Positions 55,152 through 64,000 of a DNA stretch of 64,000 nucleotides are shown here, one piece after another. Numbering within the stretch: the stretch's first letter is position 1; each line of letters starts with the position of its first letter. Made by a program: the position numbers and the translations under genes. The notes under the pieces were generated by a model that saw nothing but the letters and a program-made list of their open reading frames with translations, searched no databases and had not been told where the DNA came from. Origin of the DNA: Colwellia psychrerythraea (GTDB lineage Bacteria > Pseudomonadota > Gammaproteobacteria > Enterobacterales > Alteromonadaceae); the NCBI RefSeq assembly GCF_000764225.1, contig NZ_JQED01000007.1:62001-126000 (forward strand). The letters run 5' to 3'.

Positions 55152-56609
55152 ATGACCGTAGAACAATTTGACCCACAAAAATCACCTAAAGCCAGTGATA
55201 ATATTGCTAAAACAACAACAACACTTGAAACGCCTGTTAAAGTTATTGAAGAGCAAAGCCAAACTCAAGCATTAGTTCAGCAATCATCAGAACACGCTGC
55301 AAAGGTTGGCTTCGTGAGTCTCGGCTGTCCAAAAAATTTAGTCGATAGCGAGCGCATACTTACACAGCTTCGCACTGAAGGTTATGATGTAACCAATAAT
55401 TATGATGATGCAGAACTTGTCATTGTAAATACCTGTGGTTTCATTGATTCTGCAGTACAAGAGTCTTTAGATACTATCGGCGAAGCGTTAGCTGCAAATG
55501 GTAAGGTACTGGTTACTGGCTGTTTAGGTGTTAAGAAAGACGAAATTGTTGAACTTCACCCGAATGTTTTAGGTGTTACTGGCCCGCACGCTTATGATGA
55601 AGTTTTAAATCAAGTACATGAACATGTTAGCAAGCCAAAACACAACCCTTTTATTGATTTAGTACCAGAGCAGGGTGTTAAATTAACGCCTAAACATTAC
55701 GCCTATTTAAAAATATCAGAAGGTTGTAATCATCGTTGTACCTTCTGTATTATCCCATCAATGCGTGGCGATTTAGACTCACGTCCTGTAGGTGATGTTT
55801 TAGGTGAAGCGCAACGTTTAGTGAAAGCTGGCGTGAAAGAATTATTGGTTATCTCACAAGATACTTCTGCTTATGGCGTTGATGTTAAACATAAAACTGA
55901 TTTTTGGGATGGCATGCCTGTTAAAACTCATATGCAGCAGTTATGCGAAGAGTTAGCAAAGCAGGGCGTATGGATACGTCTTCACTATGTATACCCTTAC
56001 CCGCACGTGGATAAAATTATTCCACTAATGGCTGAAGGAAAAATACTACCGTATTTAGACATTCCTTTTCAGCATGCCAATAAGCGCATATTAAAATTAA
56101 TGAAACGTCCTGGTAGCTCAGATCGTGTCTTAGAGCGCATTGCTAAATGGCGAGAAATTTGTCCTGAACTAGTCATTCGCTCCACTTTCATTGTTGGTTT
56201 TCCGGGTGAAACAGAAGAAGAGTTTGAAGAGTTATTAGACTTTTTAGAAGAAGCACAATTAGATCGTGTTGGCTGTTTTAAATACTCACCGGTTGAAGGC
56301 GCAACGGCGAATGATTTACCTGATCATGTGCCAGAAGAAGTAATGGAAGATAGACTACAACGCTTTATGGAAGTACAAGCGAGAATTAGTAGTGAAAAAC
56401 TACAAGCACGTATTGGCCAAGAATATTTAATTCTTGTAGATGAAGTGAACGATCTTGGTATTGTAGGTCGCTCGTATATGGATGCGCCAGAAGTTGATGG
56501 TAAAGTTTATTTATCAGATGATTATGATGCTAAGCCAGGTGATCAACTTTGGGTACAAATTATTCACGCTGATGAACATGATGTTTGGGGCGTGAGAGTA
56601 GAAGATTAA
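55152..56609 (+). CDS. rimO: Ribosomal protein S12 methylthiotransferase RimO
   Basis: A 485-residue radical-SAM enzyme. N-terminal MTTase domain (~50-155) with cysteines in [23 protein letters not shown] and VTGCLG for the auxiliary cluster; radical-SAM motif CNHRCTFC (~192-199); TRAM domain at the C terminus. It methylthiolates an Asp of S12 (Asp88 in E. coli numbering). It is ~45 residues longer than E. coli RimO because of a Thr/Gln-rich N-terminal extension before [10 protein letters not shown]; no better internal start codon exists. The OsmC-YcaO gene at 26113 may be a functional partner. Confidence 0.94.
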   Translation: MTVEQFDPQKSPKASDNIAKTTTTLETPVKVIEEQSQTQALVQQSSEHAAKVGFVSLGCPKNLVDSERILTQLRTEGYDVTNNYDDAELVIVNTCGFIDSAVQESLDTIGEALAANGKVLVTGCLGVKKDEIVELHPNVLGVTGPHAYDEVLNQVHEHVSKPKHNPFIDLVPEQGVKLTPKHYAYLKISEGCNHRCTFCIIPSMRGDLDSRPVGDVLGEAQRLVKAGVKELLVISQDTSAYGVDVKHKTDFWDGMPVKTHMQQLCEELAKQGVWIRLHYVYPYPHVDKIIPLMAEGKILPYLDIPFQHANKRILKLMKRPGSSDRVLERIAKWREICPELVIRSTFIVGFPGETEEEFEELLDFLEEAQLDRVGCFKYSPVEGATANDLPDHVPEEVMEDRLQRFMEVQARISSEKLQARIGQEYLILVDEVNDLGIVGRSYMDAPEVDGKVYLSDDYDAKPGDQLWVQIIHADEHDVWGVRVED

Positions 56610-56620
56610 CAAACTTAAAA

Positions 56621-56658
56621 AATGCCAAGTGGTACACCTATTTTTATTACTTGGCATT
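56621..56658 (+). terminator. Terminator of rimO
   Basis: A perfect 10-bp stem AATGCCAAGT/ACTTGGCATT with an 18-nt loop; the T-run after it is short. Confidence 0.7.
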
Positions 56659-57145
56659 ATTGTGTTAATGCATTTATATTTGATTATTAACACTATCCTT
56701 ACAAAATATATCAATTCCTGTTCAACCAAGCTATTTTCAATAAATTCAGTCCTCTAATCTGTGAATATTCTGATTGATAACCAGCTAACCCTAAACTCTT
56801 GATTAAATAGTTTCTTGTAGTGTTTCTTATACCAAGCTACGTTTGATTCTAATACTTAGTTTTAATGGCTAGGAACAAAAGAGGCCCCTCAAGTAATCAG
56901 AATTCATAATACTGAATTGAGTCATGATCAAAGCGCTTTCTTTCACAAAGTCAGTCGGGATTAAACTTTGATGTTTTTAAGCAAGGTTATGCTTGTTTGG
57001 AGCTTTCAGAGTTGCAATCGCTAACATCTACCTCTTTACTAGTAGTAGATTATTGCATCTTTGATAGCGGCCTTCTAAAACTTTCATTATAAAAACAGAG
57101 TATATTCAACCCTATAGATTAAGATTATTTTGTAAAGGTTTTTTG
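56659..57145. other. Intergenic region after rimO
   Basis: About 490 bp of AT-rich sequence with stops in all frames and no RNA gene or strong repeat recognised. Confidence 0.4.
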
Positions 57146-57500
57146 ATGTTAAAAAAGAATAGTTCTATTTTCATGATGCTTGATACCTTGTTAGAGGATA
57201 ATCTCATACTTGGGCAAGTGGAAAAAATTGTGATACCTTAAAGATAGATGTTATTTCTTGTAAGTATTTAAAAGGTGGAACTATTTCCTTTGTCATGGAT
57301 GTCCCAATTGAGATGAAGACTTTATGTTAGGTACTTTATTCGCCGTTGCAGATTATATGGCATCTACTTTTAAGGTTGAAAGTGCGATAGGGGGCTGAGG
57401 TACCAATAGAGCTAATTGCTAACCTGAATCAAAAACAAGTAAAAGATGGGGTAGTTGTCTTGTATTCAATTGTGATATCAATAGAAAATGATCATGACCG
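57146..57500 (+). pseudogene. Decayed gene before moxR
   Basis: Several adjoining frames read like pieces of one small protein broken by stops and frameshifts. The first is 31 codons from ATG 57146 (MLKKNSSIFMMLDTLLEDN...). The second contains LKIDVISCKYLKGG and FVMDVPIEMKT, then a stop, then in the same frame GTLFAVADYMASTFKVESA. The third continues with VPIELIANLNQKQVKDGVV. The GTLFAVADYMAS piece faintly recalls a hot-dog thioesterase helix. A 14-bp direct repeat (ATGTTAAAAAAGAA) occurs at 57146-57159 and 57587-57600, on either side. Confidence 0.4.
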
Positions 57501-57650
57501 GCTGAATTTATTGTGTTTTTTTAGCGCAATCATATTTATTACCAGATTAACCGTTAGGTATCAGAATTACTTTATCTATTCTTTTTATGTTAAAAAAGAA
57601 CATTGTCGTAATAATAATATTGTTTTATCAACATAGTTTAAGGACAAATA

Positions 57651-58619
57651 ATGACACAAACGTTAGAGACGATTAATCAATTAAAATCACAGTTAGAACA
57701 ATCAGTCATTGGTCAAAAACACATGGTAGAAACCTTACTCATTTCATTATTAACTAACGGTAATGTGTTGCTTGAAGGTTTACCAGGTACGGCAAAAACC
57801 CGTTCAATTAAAGCATTATCAAAAGCCTTATCCGTTGATTTAGGTCGTGTGCAATTCACTCCAGACTTATTACCTTCAGATGTAACTGGTACTGAGGTTT
57901 ATCAAGAAGTTAATGGTAAGCCCACCTTAACGTTTCAACAAGGTCCTGTTTTTAACAATCTATTACTTGCCGATGAAATAAATCGCTCTCCAGCTAAGGT
58001 ACAAGCAGCATTACTTGAAGCCATGGAAGAAAGACAAATTACCGTGGCCGGTAAAACGTATAAATTACCAGAATTATTTATGGTCTTAGCAACCCAAAAT
58101 CCAGTTGAACAAGAAGGTACTTATCCATTACCTGAAGCGCAAATGGATAGATTCTTAATGAAAATAAATCTCGATTATCCTGATGCTAAATCAGAAGCTG
58201 AAATTGTTAAATTAGTCAGAAGTGAGGATATTCCCAAGAAAGACACTTTTGAACCGATAGACCCGCAATGCATTTTTGATGCGCGTAAAGAAGTGAGTAA
58301 AGTTTATTGCAGCGATGCTGTACTTGACTACATGGTTTCAATAATTATTGCGACTCGTACTCCTGAAGCCTACCCAGACTCGCCATTAGCTAAATGGGTA
58401 AAAGTTGGTTCAAGCCCAAGGGCAACCTTAGCATTAGATAAAAGTGCTCGAGCTATGGCGTGGTTAAAAGGCAAAGATTTTGTTGACCCTGATGATGTTC
58501 GTCAAGTCGTACATTCGGTGATTCGACACCGCTTAATCTTAAGTTATGATGCTCTTGCCGAAGGCGTGAGTGCAGACCAAGTTATTGATGAAATAATAAC
58601 GCAAGTAGCGGTTGTTTAA
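57651..58619 (+). CDS. MoxR-family AAA+ ATPase
   Basis: A 322-residue cytoplasmic AAA+ protein of the MoxR group: Walker A GLPGTAKT (~41-48), Walker B LLLADEINRSPAK (~105), sensor 1 ATQNPVEQEGTYPLPEAQMDRF (~145-165), and the lid domain with sensor 2 SPRATLALDKSARAMA (~270). MoxR ATPases act as chaperones for VWA-domain proteins; such genes follow directly here. First gene of the Bat operon, AAGGACA upstream of the ATG. Confidence 0.93.
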   Translation: MTQTLETINQLKSQLEQSVIGQKHMVETLLISLLTNGNVLLEGLPGTAKTRSIKALSKALSVDLGRVQFTPDLLPSDVTGTEVYQEVNGKPTLTFQQGPVFNNLLLADEINRSPAKVQAALLEAMEERQITVAGKTYKLPELFMVLATQNPVEQEGTYPLPEAQMDRFLMKINLDYPDAKSEAEIVKLVRSEDIPKKDTFEPIDPQCIFDARKEVSKVYCSDAVLDYMVSIIIATRTPEAYPDSPLAKWVKVGSSPRATLALDKSARAMAWLKGKDFVDPDDVRQVVHSVIRHRLILSYDALAEGVSADQVIDEIITQVAVV

Positions 58620-58641
58620 CGCGCGAAGGGGAGAGGCAATT

Positions 58642-59607
58642 GTGACTACTCATTCAACAAATGACACTTCAGATGAAGCAGCTCAAGAGCGTGATTCCGA
58701 TATATATACCAGTGTCGATGCGTTAAGGCGTTTGCAATATAAAGCCAAAGGTTTTGGTTTTTCGCCAGTTCAGCCAATAAGCAGTATTCTTGCGGGACAA
58801 AATGTTAGCAAATTACGGGGTCGAGGTTTAAATTTTGAAGAAATGCGGCAATACCAACGTGGTGATGATATTCGTACTATGGACTGGAAAGTAACCAACC
58901 GAACCGGTAAACCACACGTTAAAGTATATACTGAAGAGCGAGAACGCAATGTGTTTTTGCTCGTTGATCAACGACAATCCATGTTTTTTGGTAGTACTGT
59001 AAAGATGAAGTCAGTTATAGCTGCCGAAGTTGCTTCTCTTATCGCGTGGCAAGCTATCGCTAGTACCGACCGTATCGGCAGTATTGTATTTAACGATGAA
59101 AAAATCGTGACTTTAATGCCACAACGAAGTACAAAACAAGTGATTGAAGTATTGGCCGAAATTACCAAACAAAACCATCAACTACAGAGTGGTATTTCAA
59201 CGAAAGCATCACATTTATCATTAGAAAAGATGTTTGAACAAATGTTACGTATTGTAGGGCATGATGCCTTAGTTATTTTTGTTAGTGATGGTTACGGCTG
59301 GAATCAAAAATGTGCTGAATATGTTAAATCTATCAGTCAACATAATGATTTTGTTTGTTGCCACGTGACTGATTCGCTTGAACATAAACTCGCAAAGATG
59401 AAGCAAATGGTAATAAGTGACGGTAATTTTCAAGTAGAGGTGTCATCACTGGATAAAAACGTTCAGCAAGATTTTCAAAAAAATGTTGAGCTGTCTATTG
59501 AAAGTTTTAATGATTTAGCAAAAAAATATCGTATACCTTTATTACCTTTTAATACGATTGAAGAATCAGATAAGCAGTTACGTAGAGCCTTAGGTACTGA
59601 ATTTTAA
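58642..59607 (+). CDS. DUF58 domain protein
   Basis: The start is taken as GTG at 58642, with GGAGAGG ending 6 nt upstream; an in-frame TTG 30 bp earlier would overlap moxR but lacks such a site. The 321-residue protein has the DUF58 signature GRGLNFEEMRQYQRGDDIRTMDWKV (~65-90) and a VWA-like fold after it (VFLLVDQRQSMFFG..., where the MIDAS DxSxS is replaced by DQRQS, then VIFVSDGYG). No membrane segments are seen. It lies between moxR and the DUF4381 gene in one operon. Confidence 0.9.
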   Translation: MTTHSTNDTSDEAAQERDSDIYTSVDALRRLQYKAKGFGFSPVQPISSILAGQNVSKLRGRGLNFEEMRQYQRGDDIRTMDWKVTNRTGKPHVKVYTEERERNVFLLVDQRQSMFFGSTVKMKSVIAAEVASLIAWQAIASTDRIGSIVFNDEKIVTLMPQRSTKQVIEVLAEITKQNHQLQSGISTKASHLSLEKMFEQMLRIVGHDALVIFVSDGYGWNQKCAEYVKSISQHNDFVCCHVTDSLEHKLAKMKQMVISDGNFQVEVSSLDKNVQQDFQKNVELSIESFNDLAKKYRIPLLPFNTIEESDKQLRRALGTEF

Positions 59608-59634
59608 GGTGCTGTTAAACAAGGATGAACCACA

Positions 59635-60156
59635 ATGCAAAGTACGGCTGAAAACATTTTTACGCCAAAAGATGCCAACCCTGTCTTAACTTCGTTGCAT
59701 GAGATATCGGCACCCTCAGGTATTAATTGGATGCCGCAAACATTAGGTTGGCAATTATTATTGTTACTAGCGTTTTGTTATCTGCTTTATCGACTCTATT
59801 TACAAATTAAGCGCTACATTAGTAATGCCTATCGTAGAGCCGCGATAGTTGAATTAGACGCCTGCGCAGAATCCTCAGAAGGTTATGAAAAGGTTAGTAA
59901 AATTTTACGCAGAACAGCCTTGTATGCATTTGAACGCAATCAAGTCGCGCCTCTCATTGGCGCTGATTGGGAGTCATGGTTAGATAAACAATGTAAAGGC
60001 ACCGACTTTTCTGGCGAATTTAAAGGCTTATTGAGCCAACTAGCCTATGCCCCCCATTCGTTTGATAGCCAACCAGCTATCTCACCAGATAAATTATCGT
60101 CATTTAAATCCCAAGTTGCTATATGGGTGAAGCACCATCGAGGTCATTATGGTTGA
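59635..60156 (+). CDS. DUF4381 domain membrane protein
   Basis: A 173-residue protein with one membrane helix (~43-60, QLLLLLAFCYLLYRLYL) followed by a helical cytoplasmic domain (Arg/Ala-rich, ending in WVKHHRGHYG). DUF4381 proteins occur in MoxR-VWA operons and have no proven function. It overlaps the BatA-like gene by 8 bp, so translation is probably coupled. Confidence 0.87.
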   Translation: MQSTAENIFTPKDANPVLTSLHEISAPSGINWMPQTLGWQLLLLLAFCYLLYRLYLQIKRYISNAYRRAAIVELDACAESSEGYEKVSKILRRTALYAFERNQVAPLIGADWESWLDKQCKGTDFSGEFKGLLSQLAYAPHSFDSQPAISPDKLSSFKSQVAIWVKHHRGHYG

Positions 60157-61192
60157 GTTTGCTTACCCTTGGGCGTTTGTATTAATAATATTGCCAATTA
60201 TTGTTTACTTTTATTCCTCTGAATACAAAGAGCAAAAAGCATCTATTCAAGTGCCTTATTTCCAGCGCGTGCTTAATGTCACGGGGAAAGCACCAAGTGA
60301 GGGGGCAGTGTTATTAAAGCGCCGGTTAATACAGCGAATATTACTTGTTATTGGCTGGGTGGCGTTGGTCACTGCTGTCGCCAAACCTGAGTGGGTAGGT
60401 GAACCTATTGAACAAAAAAAATCAGCGCGCGAAATTATGGTGGCATTAGATTTATCTAACTCTATGTCAGAAGAAGACTTTGTTGATGATGAGGGAAACA
60501 AAGTTAATCGCTTAGTCGCAGCGAAGCAAGTCTTAACTGATTTTGCAGAGCAGCGAAAGCATGACCGCTTGGGCTTAATTTTATTTGCCGACGAGCCGTA
60601 CCTACAAGCGCCTTTTACTGAAGACATTCGAACATGGAGCGCTTTACTAAATGCGGTGGAGTTAGGATATGCTGGTTATCAAACCGCCTTTGGTGATGCG
60701 ATAGGATTATCCATTGCTATATTTGAACAAGAGCAAAGTAAGCAAAGGGTATTGATACTGCTTACGGACGGTAGTGATACTCATTCTAAAATGCCACCTA
60801 TTAAGGCCGCTGAAATCGCTGCCAAGCACGATATTAAGATTTATACCATTGCTATGGGAGATCCAAGCAGTAAAGGTATCTATAAAATGGATATTGCAAC
60901 GGTTGAGAAGGTTGCCAAGATAACCGGAGGGGAAAGTTTTCAAGCGTTAAACAAAACAGAGTTACTCAAAGCCTATGACACGATAGACAGTATAGAAGAG
61001 CAGCAATATGAAACCTTATCGTTTAGGCCGCGTGATAGCATACACCACTGGGCGTTTGCCGTGTACTTCAGTGCTAATTTATTGTTAGTTCTTATGTTGT
61101 TATTAGGTCGTTTAGGTAAAAAGGGCTTAAATAAATTGTCACTAGAGCAAGGGCTGAATGACGCTGAGCAGGAGAGCCTAGATGGAAAGTAA
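60149..61192 (+). CDS. batA: VWA-domain membrane protein BatA
   Basis: A 347-residue protein with an N-terminal membrane segment (~6-22), a second at ~64-80, a VWA domain (~95-285) and a C-terminal helix (~305-325). The MIDAS is complete: DLSNSMS (~105), a Thr in the middle region and LLTDGSDTHS (~205). Bat proteins were linked to aerotolerance and stress survival in Bacteroides and other bacteria. It overlaps the batB-like gene by 11 bp. Confidence 0.88.
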   Translation: MVEFAYPWAFVLIILPIIVYFYSSEYKEQKASIQVPYFQRVLNVTGKAPSEGAVLLKRRLIQRILLVIGWVALVTAVAKPEWVGEPIEQKKSAREIMVALDLSNSMSEEDFVDDEGNKVNRLVAAKQVLTDFAEQRKHDRLGLILFADEPYLQAPFTEDIRTWSALLNAVELGYAGYQTAFGDAIGLSIAIFEQEQSKQRVLILLTDGSDTHSKMPPIKAAEIAAKHDIKIYTIAMGDPSSKGIYKMDIATVEKVAKITGGESFQALNKTELLKAYDTIDSIEEQQYETLSFRPRDSIHHWAFAVYFSANLLLVLMLLLGRLGKKGLNKLSLEQGLNDAEQESLDGK

Positions 61193-62201
61193 TGTAATGG
61201 ACAGTCTTGTTAATTTGTCCAGCTCACTAGGGGGGGCGCAAGTATTCTCGCAGCTTAGCCAATTCCACTTTATGCGTCCATGGTGGTTATTGTCATTGGT
61301 ACCACTGTATATATTTTATCGTAGTTTGGTGGGAAAAGATGATGTTATTGAGCAATGGCGCGGGCATATGTCAGCGAAGGTCATTTCACATCTCACCTTA
61401 AATCAGCAACAGCATCGAAAATTTACCCCGAAAAATTTATTTGCACTATTTTCTATTATCGCAACCATAATAATGGCAGGCCCAACATGGAGCAAGAAAG
61501 CTTCGCCTTTTTTTGTTGATGAGTCTGTACTAGTCATTGCGCTTGATGTGTCAGACACCATGAAAACTGCAGATATTCAGCCCTCACGGTTATTACGCGC
61601 CAAGCAAAAAATTATTGAGTTGTTAGCTATGCGAGGTGATGCCAAAACAGCCCTTGTTGTTTATGCTGGTAGTGCACATACCGCGATGCCTATTACTCAA
61701 GATCGCGAGATGATTCGGTATTTTCTTGATGTACTAGATACTGAATTATTGCCTGTACCTAACAGCTTGCCACAATCAGCGATAAAGCCGACCACTAACT
61801 TGTTATCTCAGGCGAACACAGCGTCAACACTTTTAATCTTATCAGACTCAACTAATCAACAAACCATTGAAGGGTTTAAAACATATTTTACTAACCAGCC
61901 ACATCAAATGATTGTTTGGGCGATAGGTGAAAACCCTGATAGCGGCTTAGCTAGTTCGACAGGTATTTCGAGCCATCAACTTAGCTTATTATCACAATTG
62001 GCGAGAAGTAGTCACGGTAAAATGGTGCCCTTTACCCATAACTCTGACGATGTAGTCGCGGTGAATACCGCGATAGAAAATACTTTATTTGCGGCTAATG
62101 ACACAGGACAGCCTTGGCACGATGAAGGTTATTTATTATTGTTTTTATTGATACCGCTTCAAGCGTTGTGGTTTAGAAAAGGGTGGACGCTACAATGGTG
62201 A
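61182..62201 (+). CDS. batB: VWA-domain membrane protein BatB
   Basis: A 339-residue protein with membrane segments at ~34-46, ~86-102 and ~316-333 and a VWA domain between. The MIDAS reads DVSDT (Thr in place of the last Ser of DxSxS) and LILSDSTN, so metal binding is possible but the site is not standard. An ATG five codons in (MDSLVNL) could also start. It overlaps the batC-like gene. Confidence 0.85.
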   Translation: MESNVMDSLVNLSSSLGGAQVFSQLSQFHFMRPWWLLSLVPLYIFYRSLVGKDDVIEQWRGHMSAKVISHLTLNQQQHRKFTPKNLFALFSIIATIIMAGPTWSKKASPFFVDESVLVIALDVSDTMKTADIQPSRLLRAKQKIIELLAMRGDAKTALVVYAGSAHTAMPITQDREMIRYFLDVLDTELLPVPNSLPQSAIKPTTNLLSQANTASTLLILSDSTNQQTIEGFKTYFTNQPHQMIVWAIGENPDSGLASSTGISSHQLSLLSQLARSSHGKMVPFTHNSDDVVAVNTAIENTLFAANDTGQPWHDEGYLLLFLLIPLQALWFRKGWTLQW

Positions 62202-62845
62202 CAGCGACAATCAAAAACCTCGCTAACCTTAGGGTAAGCAATATTTGTAAACTGTATTTACATAATAAAAAATCAGTTATTACTCTTGTTATATTGGCTC
62301 TCTCAACTTGGACTTATATAAACCCGCAAGGTTTTTTAAACTTATGGTTAACCCGTGACCAACAAGGCATGATGTTACTAGAGCAGGGTGAAACCAGTAA
62401 AGCTGCGTTAACTTTTAATGATAAGCAATGGGTCGCTTACAGCTTTTATGTTGAGGGTGATTTTGAGCAAGCCGCCAACCTTTTTGTGCAATTTGAAGGG
62501 GGGGATGCGATATTTTCACGGGCGAATGCATTGGCGCATCTTGGGCAATATTTTAAAGCGGCTGAGTTATATCAAGAGGTATTAACATTAGCGCCTAACA
62601 ACACAGCGGCGAGTGAAAACTTATCCTTAATGACTCAAATAATTAAAAGTCTGAAAAAAAGACCAGGTAAAAAAGTTTTATCAAATGAAATTGCCCCTAA
62701 CCTTAAAGTGAATAACACTGAGAAGAAAGTTATAGAGCAAGCCAAAGTGCAATCTAGCAAGTTATGGTTAGAGCAGGTGCAGCAAAACCCTGCTAAATTT
62801 TTACGAAAGAAATTTCAGCAGGAACATCAAAATGAGACCAAATAA
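62195..62845 (+). CDS. batC: TPR protein BatC
   Basis: The start is placed at ATG 62195, overlapping the batB stop by 7 bp; an in-frame GTG 12 bp upstream is an alternative. The 216-residue product has one membrane helix (~29-48), then tetratricopeptide repeats (~60-145: DAIFSRANALAHLGQYFKAAELYQEVLTL) and a Lys-rich tail. Family members scaffold the Bat complex. It overlaps the next gene by 14 bp. Confidence 0.83.
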   Translation: MVTATIKNLANLRVSNICKLYLHNKKSVITLVILALSTWTYINPQGFLNLWLTRDQQGMMLLEQGETSKAALTFNDKQWVAYSFYVEGDFEQAANLFVQFEGGDAIFSRANALAHLGQYFKAAELYQEVLTLAPNNTAASENLSLMTQIIKSLKKRPGKKVLSNEIAPNLKVNNTEKKVIEQAKVQSSKLWLEQVQQNPAKFLRKKFQQEHQNETK

Positions 62846-64000
62846 CCTGCTCGCTAAATTGATTAGCGCTATATTGCTTATTACTCACTTTGCCACCGCA
62901 GCACAAGAAAATTCTTTGGCTAAATTACAGTCTCAAGGTAAATTTAAAATAGCGGTAAGTATTGCCAATACAGATAATTCAGGCAACACATCACTTAATT
63001 TAGTCCCTAACCAGCAAGTCAATTTAATTGTGGAGTTGTATAGCATTCACCCGTTTAATGATAATTACACTTTACCTTATTTTGATGTCGATAATGCTGT
63101 GGTGAATCCACCTGGCGATAAAGCGATATTAGAAATTAAGACAATTGATGAACAACAATGGTTTGTTCAACGCAAAGAAATCAGCATATATCCCTTAAAA
63201 GAAGGGCGCTTCTCGATACCATCGCTGACCGCAACTGCGTTCGTCAAACTTGATAATCAACAAGTGGTATCAGGAACTATTACTAGCAAAGCCATTAATT
63301 TTACTGTTTATTTGCCAGTAGAGCTTCAGGGGGTTAAAAACTTTGTTGCTAGTTCCAACGTAAGTTTTACGCTAAAACAGTCAGGTACAAAGAAAGATGC
63401 ACAAAACAATGAAGTGCAGAGCCAAAGCATCGGTAGTGCAATTACATATACCTACACCTTAAAAGCCGACAATATGCATGTCATTATGTTAGATAAACTA
63501 ACAATGCCTAAAATAGAGGGGATTCAGGTTTATCAAAAACCAGCGATAGAGAAAGATGTTTTTGATCGCTTTGAGAAGTTTAATACTGCAGAATTAACAC
63601 ATAGCTTTACCTTTATTTTTCAGCAAGAAGGTGAATTTATCATCCCAGGACAGCGTATTACTTGGTGGGACTTAGCTAATAATAAGTTAAAAGAAATCAA
63701 TATTAACGCACAGAAGTTTACCGTGGGTAAAGCTGCATCGGGCAGTGGCGATAACACTGCTGTTCAAGGGGAGACCTTTGTCGATTCAATTAAATCGTTG
63801 TGGACTAATTTGTTGAAAGGTAAGTTGGCAGATAATAACACCATCATTTACAGCATTATTTTACTGGTGGTCATTATTTTCTGTGTCGCTGTAATTAGAA
63901 CCATAGTATTGCACCGTAATGTCTTGCTTGACTCATTTCATGAAGTAAACAAAACGAGACAAAAACAATTAGTCAGAGACTTTAGCCACCGCGTGTCGGA
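62832..64000 (+). CDS. batD: BatD-like protein, N-terminal part, runs off the window
   Basis: An open frame from ATG 62832 to the window end (389 codons, incomplete). Signal peptide ~1-27 (LLITHFATAAQ), then beta-rich periplasmic domains typical of BatD/oxygen-tolerance proteins (INLIVELYSIHPFNDNYTLPYFDV, then YTYTLKADNMHVIMLDKL, then FIFQQEGEFIIPGQRITWWD), and one membrane helix (~337-356, IIYSIILLVVIIFCVAVI). A cytoplasmic part begins before the end. Last seen gene of the operon. Confidence 0.85.
   Translation, partial: MRPNNLLAKLISAILLITHFATAAQENSLAKLQSQGKFKIAVSIANTDNSGNTSLNLVPNQQVNLIVELYSIHPFNDNYTLPYFDVDNAVVNPPGDKAILEIKTIDEQQWFVQRKEISIYPLKEGRFSIPSLTATAFVKLDNQQVVSGTITSKAINFTVYLPVELQGVKNFVASSNVSFTLKQSGTKKDAQNNEVQSQSIGSAITYTYTLKADNMHVIMLDKLTMPKIEGIQVYQKPAIEKDVFDRFEKFNTAELTHSFTFIFQQEGEFIIPGQRITWWDLANNKLKEININAQKFTVGKAASGSGDNTAVQGETFVDSIKSLWTNLLKGKLADNNTIIYSIILLVVIIFCVAVIRTIVLHRNVLLDSFHEVNKTRQKQLVRDFSHRVS

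Overview
The window looks like chromosomal DNA of a cold-adapted marine gammaproteobacterium, most probably Colwellia or a close relative in the Alteromonadales. The evidence is the AT-rich sequence, the ybgC-tolQRAB-pal-cpoB order, a cold-shock type DEAD-box helicase with a long structured leader, PEP-CTERM proteins, an OsmC-YcaO fusion protein and a lysine tRNA array. This assignment comes from family recognition, not from a database search. No phage, intact insertion sequence, CRISPR array or replication origin is visible.

Layout. 1-3.2 kb: tail of a Lon-like protease, a degenerate PilZ-like protein, and deaD behind a ~380 nt leader with three perfect hairpins. 3.3-8.8 kb: the Tol-Pal cell-envelope operon. 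8.9-11.3 kb: five near-identical tRNA-Lys genes followed by decaying copies, then nadA and tRNA-Ser. 11.7-18.3 kb: a GAF-PAS-GGDEF-EAL protein, a bacteriohemerythrin, an MscS channel, a Sel1-repeat protein and an alpha/beta hydrolase. 18.5-21.4 kb: a Cpx envelope-stress system (cpxA, cpxR, divergent cpxP-like gene) with an exact CpxR box. 21.4-25.9 kb: hpt, a purine permease and a SulP anion transporter. 26-34 kb: OsmC-YcaO, a heme-domain diguanylate cyclase, a lipoprotein with collagen-like triplets, and a Kef-type antiporter. 34-36.5 kb: a four-gene lipoprotein operon (CsgG-like, PEGA-like, DUF4810, GNA1162/DUF799). 36.8-41 kb: ModF-like ATPase, then an Old Yellow Enzyme/VOC pair divergent from a LysR regulator. 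41-46 kb: an accessory stretch with two PEP-CTERM proteins, a lipase, a YgiW-like OB-fold protein and a PACE transporter. 46-49 kb: pntAB. 49-54.8 kb: LysR, a duplicated DUF1254-type lipoprotein, the YiaW/YiaV pair and a Tat-exported Cys-rich copper protein. 55-56.6 kb: rimO. 57.6-64 kb: a MoxR/DUF58/DUF4381/BatA-BatB-BatC-BatD operon that runs off the window.

The best candidate for an undescribed control circuit is at the two PEP-CTERM genes. Each has a near-consensus sigma-54 promoter (one mismatch) about 80 bp before its start codon. Each also has a shared 17-bp element (15/17 identical) placed 62 or 63 bp upstream of that promoter. The two genes are unlinked in transcription, 3.7 kb apart, with unrelated genes between them, so the matching architecture points to a dedicated enhancer-binding activator. 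No exosortase or activator gene is present in the window.

Several intergenic stretches hold what look like gene remnants (52.6 kb, 57.1-57.5 kb, 44.4-44.8 kb) or unexplained structured elements (11.55 kb, 54.15 kb).
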